Assembly: GCA_958295665.1 (NCBI GenBank)
Contig: OY282558.1
Coordinates: 184,738,015 to 184,802,014, forward strand
DNA: 64,000 nucleotides
Source of the DNA: Tipula vernalis
Taxonomy: Eukaryota; Arthropoda; Insecta; Diptera; Tipulidae
Direction: 5' to 3'
Shown here piece by piece: positions 49,595 to 62,666 of the stretch. Below the pieces are notes generated by a model that was not told where the DNA came from, made no database searches, and saw only the letters and a program-made list of their open reading frames with translations. The stretch's first letter is position 1; the number at the start of each line of letters is the position of its first letter. The translations under genes were made by a program, and so were the position numbers.

Positions 49595-49699
49595 AGTGTT
49601 AGGTTCAAGGACATATTTGTGTTTATTAAAAGATGATAGGGAAATGAAACGTCATGTTAACCAGATGTTAAAATATAAAGAAAAATGAAATGGAAAGGA

Positions 49700-50815
49700 A
49701 GAAGGATGGATATGTGAAAAGTTGCGAAAATGTAAAATCAACAAGTAGAACGAATGGATGGAGCGGAGGATAAAGTATTTCTCGGATTTCCTGAAATGTT
49801 TACAGAGCCAGCTCCATTCACACGTCCAAAAAGGAATAGAAAACCTCCTAATAAATTAACATTATAAATATGAAGTGTAAGATTAAACTTAGAAGTATTA
49901 ACTTAAAAGGCTCGGTATTCATTTGCAATTTCTCAAGAACCGGTGTATCACGCGCCCGTATCGTCTCTTTCCCAGCTATAGAGTCTCATTACTGTCGTGC
50001 CAATAGTCAAAGACCTATCTTGAGCCCAACCTAAACATCACTAAAATGTGGCACCTACACAAGGATCAGGCTGCTCTTACAGGTATGTCTTCAATACCCA
50101 CTTTAATTTGGACTTTCATCATCCAAAATCTTTCTGTGGCTGAAAAAGACAAAACCTTGGCAGACTAAATAATTCAAGCAAATGAAGAATATTGTAATCC
50201 AAAAAAAATGATGAGACACGAAAAGGCGACAGATAAAGAATCCGGAATTCCAGTTCTTCACGGTCAGAAATTGGTCCACTATTTTATCATTCGAAACTTA
50301 ATGTATATAATCTTACAGCATATGGACTGAGTATATACAGGCGGAAGGAGTGGTAATGACATCGCCTATGCATTCTACAAAATTTTGAAAAAAGTATTTG
50401 AAGATAATTATTTGAAAATCAAAATTAGCAGACAAATTTCATCCGGTCATCCGCATATATCGAAAACCAATGAAGGGGAATGAAATTAATAATCCAAATA
50501 ATATAATGGAAAAAATCAGAACCAATACGAAAATCCTCTGAGAAGATTAACATATTCAAAACAATAATGTAACATTTAAAAATTCAAAAATTTAATTTGA
50601 TATCGTTAAGTGGTTATTGGTTATTGTTGAGATACTGTTATAAATTTAACAATACAAAGCACGAATCAAATAACATACGGTTATGTACTTGAACATAATG
50701 TAAGGCAAAAGAAACTTGCTTGGTTGCTCTATTATATACGTAAATATAAAAAGGTATTGCCAACATAACAATATTAATTCAACTTTCAACAGAACCCCAC
50801 TAGAATTTATATAAT
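49700..50815. other. Gap between two LTR elements
   Basis: Only fragmentary open frames (for example MWHLHKDQAALTGM at about 50047) that I cannot assign. No LTR or RNA gene seen. Confidence 0.35.
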
Positions 50816-52780
50816 TTAAAATTGCAGCCCTAAAGCTTTCAAACACTTCATATGTTTCATCGGGCTCAACAGCTTCGTTAACACATCTGCAATCATATCA
50901 TCTGTAGCTAAATATCTCGGTTGAATTTTCTTATCGTTTATCTTTTCTAGAATGAAATGATGCTTCACGTCTATGTGTTTGGTCCTAGGATGATAAACAC
51001 CATTTGAACTCAATTGAATGGCAGTTTTACTATCGCAATAGATCGAAAAACATTCTGAAGTTTTTTTTTCATAAGTTCCATTTGAATAGACGCATATATT
51101 TCGCCTCGGTCGTAGATAACACCACTATTGGTTCTCTTCGAATTCTATGAAATCGAGCCCTTTTGATATAGAAACGCATTTCCCGTTGTAGATCGTTTCT
51201 CAACTAAATCGTTTGCTCAATCTGCATCACAATAACCAACTAAATTCTTATTTTGATTGTTCAACTCAAGTTTTACATTCGACGTTCCTTTAAGGTATCT
51301 CATAATTCGTTTTACCGCACTCCAGTGTGCTTTACCTGAATTGTTATTAAAACAACTCATCATATTCACTGCAGAATTTATATCTGGTCTGGATATCTAG
51401 AATGCAAATAAAAGACTACAAACGGCTCGTTGAAAAGGTACATTCTGCATCTCATTGCGGTCTTCTTGATTTTTCGGACCCATCTTACTTGATAACTTTT
51501 GAATTGCGTCTAATGACGTAGAAACAGGCTTACAATCAGTCATATTAAATATAGCTAAGATTTCTGTAATACATTAGAGAATATCAAAAAATCATCGACA
51601 TATACGGCAATTATGATTATTTGGTTACTCTGAATTTTAAAATAAATAATTTGAAAAAAATTTGTTAAAACACAATCCAGTTTAATATTCCATATTCGAC
51701 TGGATTGTTTTAGACCCTATAATGATCTTCTAAGACGACACACTTTTTCGTCCTTTGCGAAACAGTCATGTTGGATCATATACATATATCTCCTATTCCA
51801 AATCACCTTGTAAAACGCTGTGACCGCAACCATTTGATCAATATCTAAATCGTACTTTGCTGCTATCGTCAATAAACAACATATTGAACTACATATATCT
51901 CACGACAGGTGAATATGTTTCCTCGTAGTCTATTCCCGATCAATCTAGTTATGTGTTGCACAATTTTTCCACTAACCCCACTTACAGTCAATTGGTTTTT
52001 TATTCGGTGGTAAATCAGCTCCCACCTCTGATTTTCGATTAATGATACTCACTTTTTATAGCGTTTTTCCAAAAATTGCAGTCTGCTCTACTGAAAGCTT
52101 CTTCAGTCGTTAATGGATCATTCATCTCAAACGATATTACACTCTATGAAACATAATCATTTAAATTTCACGGTTTCGGCACTCTCGATGATCTTCTAGC
52201 TTCGACATTGTTATCAACATTCACATCATTCTGTAGAATATAATCATCATTATCAGACCCATTATCATCATTATGATCACTTTCTTCGGAGGATCTGACC
52301 AAATTACAATCCACAAAAATATTTTACATTGCTGGTTATACTATCAGTTTGCTCTTCTCCCTTATCACACACTGAATCAAATTTTGAAAATATGTGATAG
52401 TACTCTGTACTATTTAACAGCAAATGCGACTGATTTTCATAATGCTGATTCTCGAAGAAAATAACATCACGACTGATAATTGTCTTTTCCTTTTCAGGAT
52501 TGTAGACTCTATACGCTTGCGATTCATCACTGTATCCCACGAGAATACACTGCTCAGACTTTGTGTCAAATGTTTTTCGTATCTGTTTTGGCACATAAAC
52601 ATAACAACTACAACCAAATACTCGTAACTCTTCCGGTGTTTTCGTTCTAACAATCGATGGGATGAACGATTGATAGTATATGCCGCGGAGTTTATAGCTT
52701 CAGCCCAAAATTTTTTTTCGAGTTTTGCATCAAACAACATGCAACGTGTTCTCTCAACTAGTGTCCTATTGAGCCCGTGA
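50816..52780 (-). pseudogene. Copia pol fragments (RT, RNase H)
   Basis: Minus strand in several frames: RTRCMLFDAKLEKKFWAEAI (integrase end, about 52750), FDTKSEQCILVGYSD and YRVYNPEKE (about 52560), an RT part 52090-51290 with many stops, and the RNase H end MSSNGVYHPRTKHIDVKHHF at 51013-50816 with ...ADVLTKLL. Heavily mutated. It appears to be the other half of the copia whose gag is at 59150-60115; both have the same orientation. Confidence 0.75.
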
Positions 52781-52983
52781 AGTTTCTGACAAAAAATGAA
52801 AACGTATACGTATACGATTCCAATAAGAATAATAAAACTCTGTAGGATTCCAATTAAAATGTAAATGTATTAGTAATTTTCAATAAAACTTTTGAGTATT
52901 TTCTATTATGGCCAAAATAACAATCACTCCCATAGTTTTGTGAAACGTTCAGCTGTATAGGTCATACACGAGTAAGCCAAGGT

Positions 52984-53770
52984 ATAGGTCACATTATCCA
53001 GAAGAAGTTTTTTCTAAACGCATGATTTGGAATCCTGTTAATGGCAGTTTTACACTTAAAATATTGAGTATTTTCTATTGGGGGCCCATTAACAAACACT
53101 ACCAGAGATTTGGGCAAGGTTCGGCAATATAGGCCAATGTATGGGCAGATTATCCAGAAAAAGTTTTTTCGAACCGGAGAATTTGGAATCTTGTTAATGG
53201 CCGTTTTGCACTTTAAAGCTATTAACAAGCACTCCCAGAGATTTGGGCAAATTTCGGCTATATAGGTCATAGAGGCCAAGGTATGGGGCACATTATCCAG
53301 AAGAAATTTTTTCGAACCGGAGGATTTGGAATCTTGTTAATGGCTGTTTTTCACTTAAAATATTGAGTATTTTCTATTGGGGGCCCATTAACAAGCACTG
53401 CCAGAGATGTGGGCAGGATTCGGCTATATATGTCATATAAGCCGTATGGGGCATATTATCCAGAAGAAGTTTTTTCTAAACGGAGGATTTGGAATCCTGT
53501 TAATGGCTCTTTTACACTTAAAATATTGAGTATTTTCTATTGGGGGCCCATTAACAGTGTGGCATTGTGCAACACTGCCATTAAGAAAATTCGAAATCGT
53601 CCATTTCGAAAAAAGTTCTTCTGGATAATGTGCCCCACACCTTGGCTTGTATGACCTATATAGCCGAACCTTGCCCAAATCCCTGGCAGTGCTTGTTAAT
53701 GGGCCAATAGGAAATACTCAATGTTTTAAGTGCAAAACGGCCATTAACAAGATTCCAGACCTCGACGTGA
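52984..53770. repeat. Four direct copies of about 150 bp plus an inverted copy
   Basis: The block (G)CACATTATCCAGAAGAAG...GGAATCCTGTTAATGGC recurs at about 52990, 53146, 53289 and 53451 (spacing about 143-162 bp). A fifth copy is inverted from about 53570 (TTCTGGATAATGTGCCCCAC at about 53616). GGGGCCCATTAACAAGCACT recurs between them. Non-coding; the open frames here are by-products. Confidence 0.8.
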
Positions 53771-54102
53771 TTACAATTACGATTAACGTGATAAAAATCT
53801 ATTAAAATTTATAAAGCTGCATACCCACACATCAGCGGCAACGATACAAAATATAAAATTACATACTAGGCTACATTAACTGTAAATAGTGGTTCAACAC
53901 AACAATCTAGCGGACCACACGTGTAAGTGAGTTCAATTGTCTATTTTAATTTGGTGGCTTTCAACTGTTCGGATTTCCATTCATAATTTTACCGGACGAT
54001 AATCGTCTCTCGTTCCGAACATTCGCTCAGTGACAAATTTAACCGCAAACCCAGTGTCGATTTTCCACCGCGTTTGAAACATTTCGTGTGACGTCTGTTA
54101 AT

Positions 54103-55320
54103 ATGGTTGCCGACGAAAGCGACGGAGGGGCGAAACCCAAAATAGTTAAAACGACGAATGTTTACAAAGTGTCAATAAAGTGCGCACCTTTCAACAGTGA
54201 CGATCCAGAAATTTGGTTCACTCAATTGGAAGCACAGTTCGAAATTGGTGGTATTTCGATCGATGCTACTAAGTATGGACACCTCATCACAGCCCTCGAC
54301 CCTCAAACAGTTAAATGCGTATATACGTGATCAAATTCTTACACCGCCAAAGAACAATAAGTACGAAACTTTAAAAAAATAATAATCGAGCGCCTATGCG
54401 AATCGACAAAAACCAAACTGGAAACCCATCCCAACTTTTGAGAGAGATGGAAGCCTTGTCTATAAATCAAGTAACCGAACCAGTTTTAAGAAACTTATGG
54501 TTGCAGCGCCTACCATCACATACACAGGAAATTTTATCGTGTATGGACGACGCAAATTTGGAAAAACTTGCAAAAACAGCAGACAAAATAGTTGACGTGC
54601 AAAAACCAGCTGGCATTTATAACCTCAATGTGCCAAAAGGCGACAACAGAACAGTACCAGCCTGCTTAGCAGCTCAGATCAACGAGTTATCACAACGGGT
54701 GGAAGAATTATTCGTTCGATTCGAAATGTCTAAAGACAAAACATATCGCGGCCACTCTCATAGCCCTAACTCTACGAATACTTCACGCCAACGCAGTAAT
54801 TCACGATCGAGCGAGGGAGTAGCCAAACACCCGAATTGCTGGTACTATCACAAATACGGCGTTCGAGCAAAAAAATGTTCAAAACCATGCCATTTTAACA
54901 ATTCTAACCCATCGTCAACAAATTCAAAAAACTAACTGGCACCGCGCTACATGCGGCAAGCGGCGGTAGCCAAATACCAATAAGCCGTCTAATCGTACAT
55001 ACGGTTGTAAAAATCTCACACTCAACATAGGTCTGCGCAGGCCACTGACATGGTAGTTCATCGTGGCAAAGGTCGATCGATGCATTCTTGGCGCTGATTT
55101 TCTGGCACACTTCGGTCTATTAGTCGACATCAAGAATAAGAAACTCATCGACCCTATCACAAAACTCGATACCAAAGGGAAAGCAATTCAAATCCCGTCT
55201 TACGGCATTACGACCATAAAATCCGGCGCATTTACACCCGAGATACTAGGATTACTACGCGAATTCAAAACAGTAACCCACGCGACTACAAATCTAAACA
55301 CAATAAAGCGCAACGTCACT
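54103..55320 (+). pseudogene. Gypsy gag and protease relic
   Basis: NSDDPEIWFTQLEAQF, a frameshift near 54320, then LLREMEALSI and LRNLWLQRLPSHTQEIL, and the knuckle-type CWYYHKYGVRAKKCSKPC (about 54838-54890). A truncated protease end follows (DRCILGADFLAHFGLLVD). The protease active site DTG is not seen. Confidence 0.75.
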
Positions 55321-55325
55321 ATTTA

Positions 55326-56404
55326 GCGACCACAAACCATTGACATACGCATTACACCAAAAACTCTATAAAGCCTCACCCAGACAACGCCATCACCTAG
55401 ATTATTTAGCACAGTATACAGCAGATATACGGCACATTGCGGGAGACAACAACGTCGTCGCGGATACACTTTCCCGGATTGATCAAGTGAACATAGGAAG
55501 TACAATCGACTATGCATTAATTGCTGATGAACAGTCTAAAGATCTAGAACTCGCAAAACTGGTAGAAACAAACGAGTCATTGACATTCGAAAAATTCCCA
55601 GTTTTTGGAACCAATAAAGAAATTCTATGCGACACATCAACTGGTACACAACGCCCATTTATTCCTAAGGCATTTCGACCGCAAATTTACGAATCGTTCC
55701 ACAACGCCTCTCACCCCGGTATCCGCGCCACAGCGAGACAAATCCGAAAAAAATTTGTTTGGCCAGCCATGAACCAAGAAATATGCTGTTGGGTCAAACA
55801 CTGTGCACGTTGCCAAAAGTGCAAAATAACAAAGCACGTCAAAAGTAAGAGTGGAACTTATGAATTGACCAGCAAATGATTCGATGAACTTTACATCGAC
55901 ATCGTCGGACCTTTACAACCGTCCGAAGGCAACTTATATTGTTTAAAAATGATCGATCGCTATACACGCTGGCCAGAAGCCACTCCAATCCCGAATATTA
56001 AAGCTGAAACCATAGCTGATACGTTGATCAAAACATGGATCAGCCGATTCGGAGTACCAACTAGCATCGTAACCGATAGAGGCGCACAATTCGAAGCAAC
56101 GATGTTCGACGAACTCTCAAAATCGCTTGGATTGTTACGCAAGCGAACCACCGCTTACAATCCAGCTTGCAACGGGATGCTAGAATGATGGCACCGCAGT
56201 TTTAAAGCCGCAATTATGTGCTTCGGTGAAAAACAATGGACAAAGTCGTTATCGCTAATACTACTCGGTCTGAGAACGTCGTTCCGAGACGATTTCCAAA
56301 GTACGTCAGCTGAACTCGTTTATGGAGAACATATACAACTACCAGCGGATTTCATTCAACCCAGCAAAAATATCCATCAGTCCAAATTCGTCATACAGTT
56401 TTGA
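55326..56404 (+). pseudogene. Gypsy RNase H end and integrase
   Basis: RHHLDYLAQYTADIRHIAG and NVVADTLSRID close RNase H. The integrase zinc site is HNASHPGIRATARQIRKKFVW...CARCQKC. Core: [11 protein letters not shown] (Asp) after a TGA near 55877, [11 protein letters not shown] (Asp), NPACNGMLE then TGA in the Glu loop (about 56187). Later LLGLRTSFRDDF and a C-terminal tail. Confidence 0.8.
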
Positions 56405-56505
56405 ACCAATTCAAAGACATTCAACCTTCGTCGACTTCACGACATTCGAAAGAACAAATCTTCGTCCATCTTCGCCCGCATTTTTATGTGTTCTAATTTT
56501 ATAAT

Positions 56506-57235
56506 TTATTTCTGTAAATCGACGTTTTTCTTGGAAATCCAGCCTTTTACAAACCTTGCCATATGTACTGCATCTACTACATATCTTGCTGATAAGTCCA
56601 TTTCAGTGGTCCGTCCGAACAGCAGTTGGAACTTTGGAAATGCTGAATCCAAAATAGATAGATACGACTTAGCCGTCATTTTTTGATTTTGAAAAGCTAA
56701 CTCAATCCCACAGTAGTATGAAATACCTCCCCAGACCATAACCTCTCCTTCCCTGCTATGATGTCGATTGAGAACTAGCTCTTCTTTGCGTAGGTCATGG
56801 AAATAATAGTTATAACCATCGGGCCCGTCTAAATTGAATTTTTTCTCATCCAAAAACACGACTTTATACCACTGGTTATTCCATGTCATATGCTCTTTCC
56901 CAAATTGAAGCCGATTGTTTTTTCGAGCTTCGTTTAATGGTGGCTTTTTCTTAATTTTCATCCGTTTAAGATGTTTAGCTTTCTGTATGGAGCGACGAAC
57001 GGTTTGTACACAGACATCAACACCGGCTTTCTCCTTGATTCTGCGAGAAGATAGAGCAGAATTGGAGGCAATACGAATTATTTTACGCTTATCTACCGGT
57101 TTTAATTTCGAAACAGAACAGCCTTTCTGTGTGACTTCGGCCTAGTTTTTCGGCTATGAATCGGCTCGAATGTCTTTGATCGTGGTAAGCATCAATTTTT
57201 CCCCTTTTCAACATCGTTTAGGCTTTTGTTTTTTC
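56506..57235 (-). pseudogene. Tc1/mariner-like transposase fragment
   Basis: Minus strand: HTH parts (RKIIRIASNSALSSRRIKEK, about 57090), then MKIKKKPPLNEARK and the first catalytic block VVFLDEKKFNLDGPDG (about 56850) and MVWGGISYY. A QQD-type motif near 56610 is in another frame. Cut at about 56506 beside the gypsy fragment, so the last third of the transposase is absent. Frameshifts near 57150. Confidence 0.8.
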
Positions 57236-57329
57236 TCCATTTTTTTAAAAAACAATTTACAACACTAATTTAATTTTTATTTAATATTTTTTATTTTAAT
57301 AAAACTAAACAAAAGAAAGGAAAATGAAC

Positions 57330-58096
57330 TGGATTTATTCACGTGGTGGTTTGGCGTGTATTGGAGGGGGGGACCAAAGTTGAGTAGATTAATCTACCAG
57401 CTCCGTAACCTTCCAGTAGGGTGCGCATCGCGTGAGTTGTTCTGGTCTTGTCATTAGGCCGCTGCGTGATGGGTACAGTTTTGTAAGGGGTAACCTGTTC
57501 ACAATTCGCAAATGTACGTGCTGACTCCTCGTGGCAACCACTGGTAACTAAGACCATTTGGCACATTTTTGGCCATTTGCACAGGTTAAAGTACGGCGCT
57601 AAAGGAGAAAACCTTGACAAAAAACCCTAATCTAAGGTGGAACAGCATATGCCGATGAATGAATGACTGATAGGTTAATCAGCCCAAAATATGCGGACTC
57701 TGGATACCAGGCACCCTCCAGTTTTATTTAGCCTTCCTGTAGTAAAGCTGGGTGACCTACAGGCGATTTGCAATTCCGAGCAACTCGTAAGAGTAAAATC
57801 AAACGAAATACGGGGCAGGAGTAGGAATAAACGGGAGTGGGACAAAACTCTCGAGGTCCTTGGGCTCCAATGCTACCGTCTTTCTAGCGCAACTACATGC
57901 TGTAGTAAACACCTAGGAGGGAGAGCAATAAGCCCAGATAGTATGTATCACGTACCGGGAGGCAGTATTGTCAGGTCCATTAAGAACCTGAATATTGACT
58001 GGACGGATAATTAAGCAGGGTCCAGCACAATAGATCTTTTAGGTCACAGTGCGAAGTGGCTGATCGCCTGCATGGCCCTCTAATAATAATAATATT
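57330..58096 (+). repeat. LINE-like 3' terminal region with TAA tail
   Basis: A GC-richer block ends with AGTGGCTGATCGCCTGCATG and (TAA)n at 58079-58092. TAA tails are typical of I-clade non-LTR elements. The ORFs here have no family match. Start boundary unclear. Confidence 0.4.
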
Positions 58097-58217
58097 CACG
58101 TGTAATAATAAAAATGAATTTTTTTTACCGTGTTTAAATGAAAAACAAAAAAAAACGAACATTTCCAAAGCCAACTAGAAAACAAATTTTTAGTCAGTTG
58201 ATTAATGATGAAATCAT

Positions 58218-59136
58218 CTACCTTTCAGTATAGAAAAGACAATAGCGATAGAATCCAAAAGAGATGAATTCGGGAATTCCCATTTTTTTATTTAGTTGAT
58301 TTAATCTGCTGTAACGGACTGTATGTTGATCAGCTGAAATTATATCTCCTACCCTTTTCATTACGGAAGCTACAATGTCGGAATTAAGACAAAGACCATA
58401 TTGTTGAAGTTTCTCATCAATAATTTCAACACATGTTTTAGCTGGCATAGATCCTTTAACTCGACAAAATCCCAAGTTCCAAAACGAATTTTTTGAATAT
58501 ACATTCACGTTAAGATATCTTCTGTTTCTTACAGAAGTTCACTCATCAAACGTAAGTTGCTTAATTAAATTAGATATTCCATTAACTGATTTTGGAATAT
58601 TTATTAATCCACTTGCTGTTAGACCAAGCCTTAAATCAGTTGGTTCACAAATCGTTCTAAACGATATTTCATGACACACAGTAAGACGTACCAATACTGC
58701 TGGTAGTTCAAAAACGTTCGTCAGTTTTCCAGACATCCCCCAAGCAGAACTTGTACTTGCCATGTTACTATTTGATGGTTTAGAATTTTCTAAAATTATG
58801 CTATGTATGGATTTTAAATGGTTGTGCATTCCACTTGTACTTCCACCGGTACTCTGAATAACTTTGCAACATTTTGTACATTTCCTTGAATTTTTATTGG
58901 CATTTCCAGTACCTCGAACAAAATAATGCCGGACCGCATATTGGTTATCGGATGAAACAATTTCTTCATATTTTTCGTCATGCAACATCACTTCTGATTC
59001 TTTGTACGATAAAAAATAAAAATTAAATAATCTATTTAAAAACCGGTTGTTAAATTAAATGAAACCAGTTTTTTCGGTTTTCAATTTTGGCCGGTTTTAC
59101 CGAAAAACCAGTTTCAGTAAAACTGGTTTTGCAAGC
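58218..59136 (-). pseudogene. hAT-type transposase N-terminal part with BED finger
   Basis: Start at 58991 (MMLHDEKYEEIVSS). A BED-type finger CTKCCKVIQSTGGSTSGMHN with HLKSIH, then after a short frame break RNRRYLNVNVYSKNSFW at about 58530 and KTCVEIIDEKLQQYGL. It stops at about 58218 before the catalytic end. Upstream, CAGTTTTACTGAAACTGG-type repeats (about 59080-59130) look like the element end. Confidence 0.7.
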
Positions 59137-59149
59137 CGTAAGTGCTAGC

Positions 59150-60115
59150 TCCAAACTTCTGTTTGGGTTGGCTTAAAACAAACAAATCATTGCGACGAAT
59201 TGATGTGGCAATCAATTCATTTTCAGGACTATAAACTTTTGCCCCTGATTTATCAAATATCACTTTTTTATCCGTATTAACGATCTGACTAACTGATAAA
59301 ATATTTGAACATATATTTGGTACAACAACACATTTTTGATGCTTACTTCTTCGATATTTTTATCAACATTAACATTGTTAGCAGTTACGACTTCACTGTT
59401 CGCTGGTTCTGAAATATCGTTTAAGCTGCATTGTCATATGTAACGTTGTAGCTGAATCAAAATACCAGTCGGTATTATTTACTTTACTCGTAAACGTTGC
59501 ATAAAATGTTTTACTTGAGGAGCCGATTATTTCATTTTGCTTTTTGTCCGAGCAATTCCTTGCAAAATTACCTCGCTTGTTACACTTGTAACATCTTACA
59601 ACCTTGGGATTACCCTTTTTTATTGACGTTTGATTCTTACTAATTAATGCATGCAACAGATTTATTTCTGACATCTTATAGCAATTTATTTTTAATTGAG
59701 TCTGCGCTAATTTTTATTCCTGAACTTTCAATGCCCATTATCATCGGTCTATATTCTTCTGGAACACCGGCTAATAATAAAGTACCTCACCAACCGTTAT
59801 TAAACTTCTCATTAAACTAACTCTTCGCGTTAATCCGGAACCCGCAAACGCTTTTTCTAAATTTTCCCCAAGCTTCTTTAGCTAACTTCGCATCTTGGAC
59901 ATGTATATAATTTACAGGATCAATTAGTAATGTAATTTTTGCTGACGCCTTAGTTACACTCTCTGGTTTCTGATCATCTTTGATTATGCAATCTCACAGC
60001 TCCTCATGCTGAAGATATGCTTTTACAGCAACTTTCCAGGAATCCTAATTTTCCCGTCCAATGAGTTTTGGAATTGAAAACGTGGTGCCTGACATTCTTT
60101 TTATATAATTATTCA
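59150..60115 (-). pseudogene. Copia gag and protease, first half of split element
   Basis: Gag from about 60112 (MNNYIKRMSGTTFSIPKLIG), IKDDQKPESVTKASAKI, then the knuckle CYKCNKRGNFARNC (about 59590), protease DWYFDSATTLHM (DSA in place of DSG), SNILSVSQIVN and a GAG-pre-integrase start near 59200. Integrase and RT follow 6.4 kb away at 52780, so the element was split. Many stops. Confidence 0.7.
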
Positions 60116-60860
60116 TATTAATTGATTTATTATTTGAAGTTCAACCATAGAATAACTACTATAGAAGCACATTTTGTATGAGGCAAAAATACCCAAATAA
60201 AATAATTTCAAATATTTTAAGTTTTGTTTTTGTAATTTTATGAGACGAGGATAATTTCTATATGCCTCTCTTTCTATCATTCGTATATTAAATAAACGGA
60301 ACGAAATGTTTTTAAAATAAATGAAATATCTATGAAATACAAATGCTAGTAACCACACCCCTTACAATTTCAATCACTTTTACCGACATTCAAATATATA
60401 TTTTGGCTTTGTATAAGCAAAACAAAAAGTAAAAAACAAAATAATGAGTCGATTCAGCGTGTTTGTTTTTTAACCCTTTTGTTAACACGACATATCCTGA
60501 ATTTGATTTTTTTTAAAAATAGAATGAATTTTTTTTTTTACCAAATTTAAGTGTAAAATGTCACTTAAATTAAATTAAAGTGGCATTTTAATTATGATAT
60601 CATTTTTATATTATTCGAATTTACCTCCTTTCCTGCAAAAATTGTTATAAAATTGATCGACATCCCGGTTTGTAAATATTGACGAGAAGTAGTTTTATAA
60701 TCGTGCCAAAGAAAGGTTAAATAAGCGAAATGAAATACATATAAATAAACATCCAACATTCGCACTCACACATAACTTGTTCTGATATACTATATTTAAG
60801 TTAATTTCGATGTGTATCTTTCTGTCCTTTTTTGTTTTCTCTATTTATAAGCAACACAAA

Positions 60861-61470
60861 AAACAATGCCACTACATAAAAATCCATGATACAAAAATGT
60901 GTGGTAGTTCTGGTAGTATGTGTTAAGGGTATAAAGATTTTTATTTTTCTATGAAACTTATTTTCAATTTAAATGAACATTTTTATTTACAAATATAAAT
61001 AATTTGATATCAAATATATCGAAATGTAAATTGTGAACAATTTTGATTGAAATTAATAATCAATTATTAAGTAATTTTGCATTTTTATAAAAATATTTTT
61101 TTCTCAAAACATCGTCGTGCTTCCTGTTCTTCTAAACATTTCATTTTCATAATAAAAAAAAACTAATCTAGTAATCTACGAAATAAAATTTAAAAAAAAC
61201 ACGAAGTCTGACGATGTTGGAAAAAATAATTAATTTTCTAAAATGTAAAATTGTTTATTAAAATTTTATTAAATTCAATTAAAATTGTGTACAAGCTGCA
61301 ATTCGATATATTTAATTATAAATTATTTATATTTATAAATAAAAATTTTCATTTAAATTGAAAATAAAGGCAACACCAAATAATGAATATTAAAATCACA
61401 TATGATTTTGTTTACGTTTCATAGGAAAATAAAAATCTTTATTCGTCGTAATGGCATTGGCAAAAAATAA
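60861..61470. mobile_element. MITE with long inverted ends
   Basis: 60933-60995 and 61323-61441 are inverted copies (AAAGATTTTTATTTTTCTAT and TTTCAATTTAAATGAA are shared), the right arm having about 50 extra bases. The outer parts extend to 60861 and about 61465 with GTAGTGGCATTG-type sequence. The copy at 1-115 is the same family. Confidence 0.7.
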
Positions 61471-61479
61471 TATGATTGA

Positions 61480-62290
61480 TTCGAATCCGATTGTTTGGCG
61501 AAACGTAAGAAATAAATGATCGTGTCAGGTTGATAATGCACGTGCAAGTATAAATGTAGATAAAAAATTATATTAATGTATTTTATTTTGTATCACAGAA
61601 CGGTCATTCACCTTTTGTGTTTTGATTATTTTACTGTTTATGTTTTTGTTGCCTTTTTTTCTCCATCTGATGGAGTTTAGGTACGTTTGCCATTTCGAAT
61701 GCAATATTATAATTTTTAGATTGGAGGAAAAATCAAATTGATAAACAAATTTGTTAAACAAAATAAAAAGGTAATTATTAAATAAATATTCATTATATTC
61801 GTATTGAATAACAAATGTTGAATATAAATGTACGTGTGTATAAACTAAATTTAGTTTGCATGCACTATACACGTTCACTCACAAATCAATTCATTTTGTT
61901 TAACTAAGTATTCTTCCTTTTCAAATTTTGTAGAAAAATTTGAACTAGCAATAGCGGCTAAGTATTCTGAAAAAATATGAAAATGTGTACGAGCATTTTT
62001 TCTTTTATTTGTGAAGGTCGTTAATGTGACCTAATTTCTTCTTCATGATACATATTCCCAACATTATTATTTTTTTTTCAATATTTTCTGTGGGATTTAG
62101 ATGTACAAAAATAAGATTTAATGGGCAATGTTACACTGCGAGATAAACCAATTCATCGGCGTTAACACTAACCAATTCAGGCTAGATAAAAATAATAAGC
62201 GAAGTGTGAATTTACGTATGTATCAGTGTGTATTTAAGGATAAAAAAAATATTTACATAATTACAATAACAAGCGAGATGTCATTTATTA
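61480..62290. other. AT-rich stretch with no gene
   Basis: Nothing recognisable on either strand; the open frames in it have no family signature. Confidence 0.4.
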
Positions 62291-62292
62291 AA

Positions 62293-62460
62293 TCCCAATT
62301 AGGAAACCGTCGAATTCACTAATAAGTGAGACGGTCAGTTACCCGACTGCTGGGATTTTTCGAATCACTGCTTCAATTCCTTAGCAGAGAGATTCGAAAA
62401 ATCCCAGCAGTCGTGTGACCGTCTTACTTATTAGTGAATTCGACGATTTCCAAATTGGGA
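62293..62460. repeat. Near-perfect hairpin, arms about 72 bp
   Basis: The left arm 62293-62366 pairs with the right arm 62391-62460 (GTCGAATTCACTAATAAGT is shared), with a 24-bp loop and a 4-bp insertion in the left arm. A fold-back MITE. Confidence 0.88.
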
Positions 62461-62645
62461 TTGAATAGCTAGATGAATAGATAGTGCAATTGTTGTAAAT
62501 TGTCAAAAATAACAGTAAAATGCTTTAGATGAATAAGACTTATTGTTACTTTGAAAGACAGAAAATTTATCATGGTTCTATAGCCGCTAAAAAATGCAAA
62601 AGAATTCACGAAGGAGGAAAAGTTTCAATTTCAGATTGTGTGCAA

Positions 62646-62666
62646 GTGGAAAATGACATTAAGTTA
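62646..62666. repeat. Harbinger-like end
   Basis: CAAGTGGAAAATGACA followed by TTA matches the right end and TTA site of the element at 12836-17300 (TGGAAAATGACATTA). Its left partner was not found, so it is probably a truncated MITE. Confidence 0.5.

Larger units (their letters stand above)
45291..49690 (+). mobile_element. Ty3/gypsy retrotransposon, 3' end missing
   Basis: Probable 5' LTR 45291-45474 (TGTAATG...CATTACA), then gag from 45559, zinc knuckle, protease, RT, RNase H and integrase on the plus strand. No second LTR is found after integrase. A noncoding insertion (about 45775-46345) interrupts gag. Several stops and frameshifts (near 45744, 46500, 47646, 47897, 48440, 48950) mark it as dead. 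Confidence 0.85.
54088..56500 (+). mobile_element. Third Ty3/gypsy element, RT deleted
   Basis: Gag start MVADESDGG at 54103, then a knuckle, a clipped protease remnant, RNase H, integrase. The RT is missing between about 55315 and 55325, where NLNTIKRNVT is followed by a different frame beginning FSDHKPLTYAL. No LTRs recognised. The 3' part ends near 56500, adjoining the Tc1 fragment. Confidence 0.8.

Noticed and set aside
62128..62322. 64-residue plus-strand frame
   Set aside because: Runs into the hairpin arm; no similarity to a known family.
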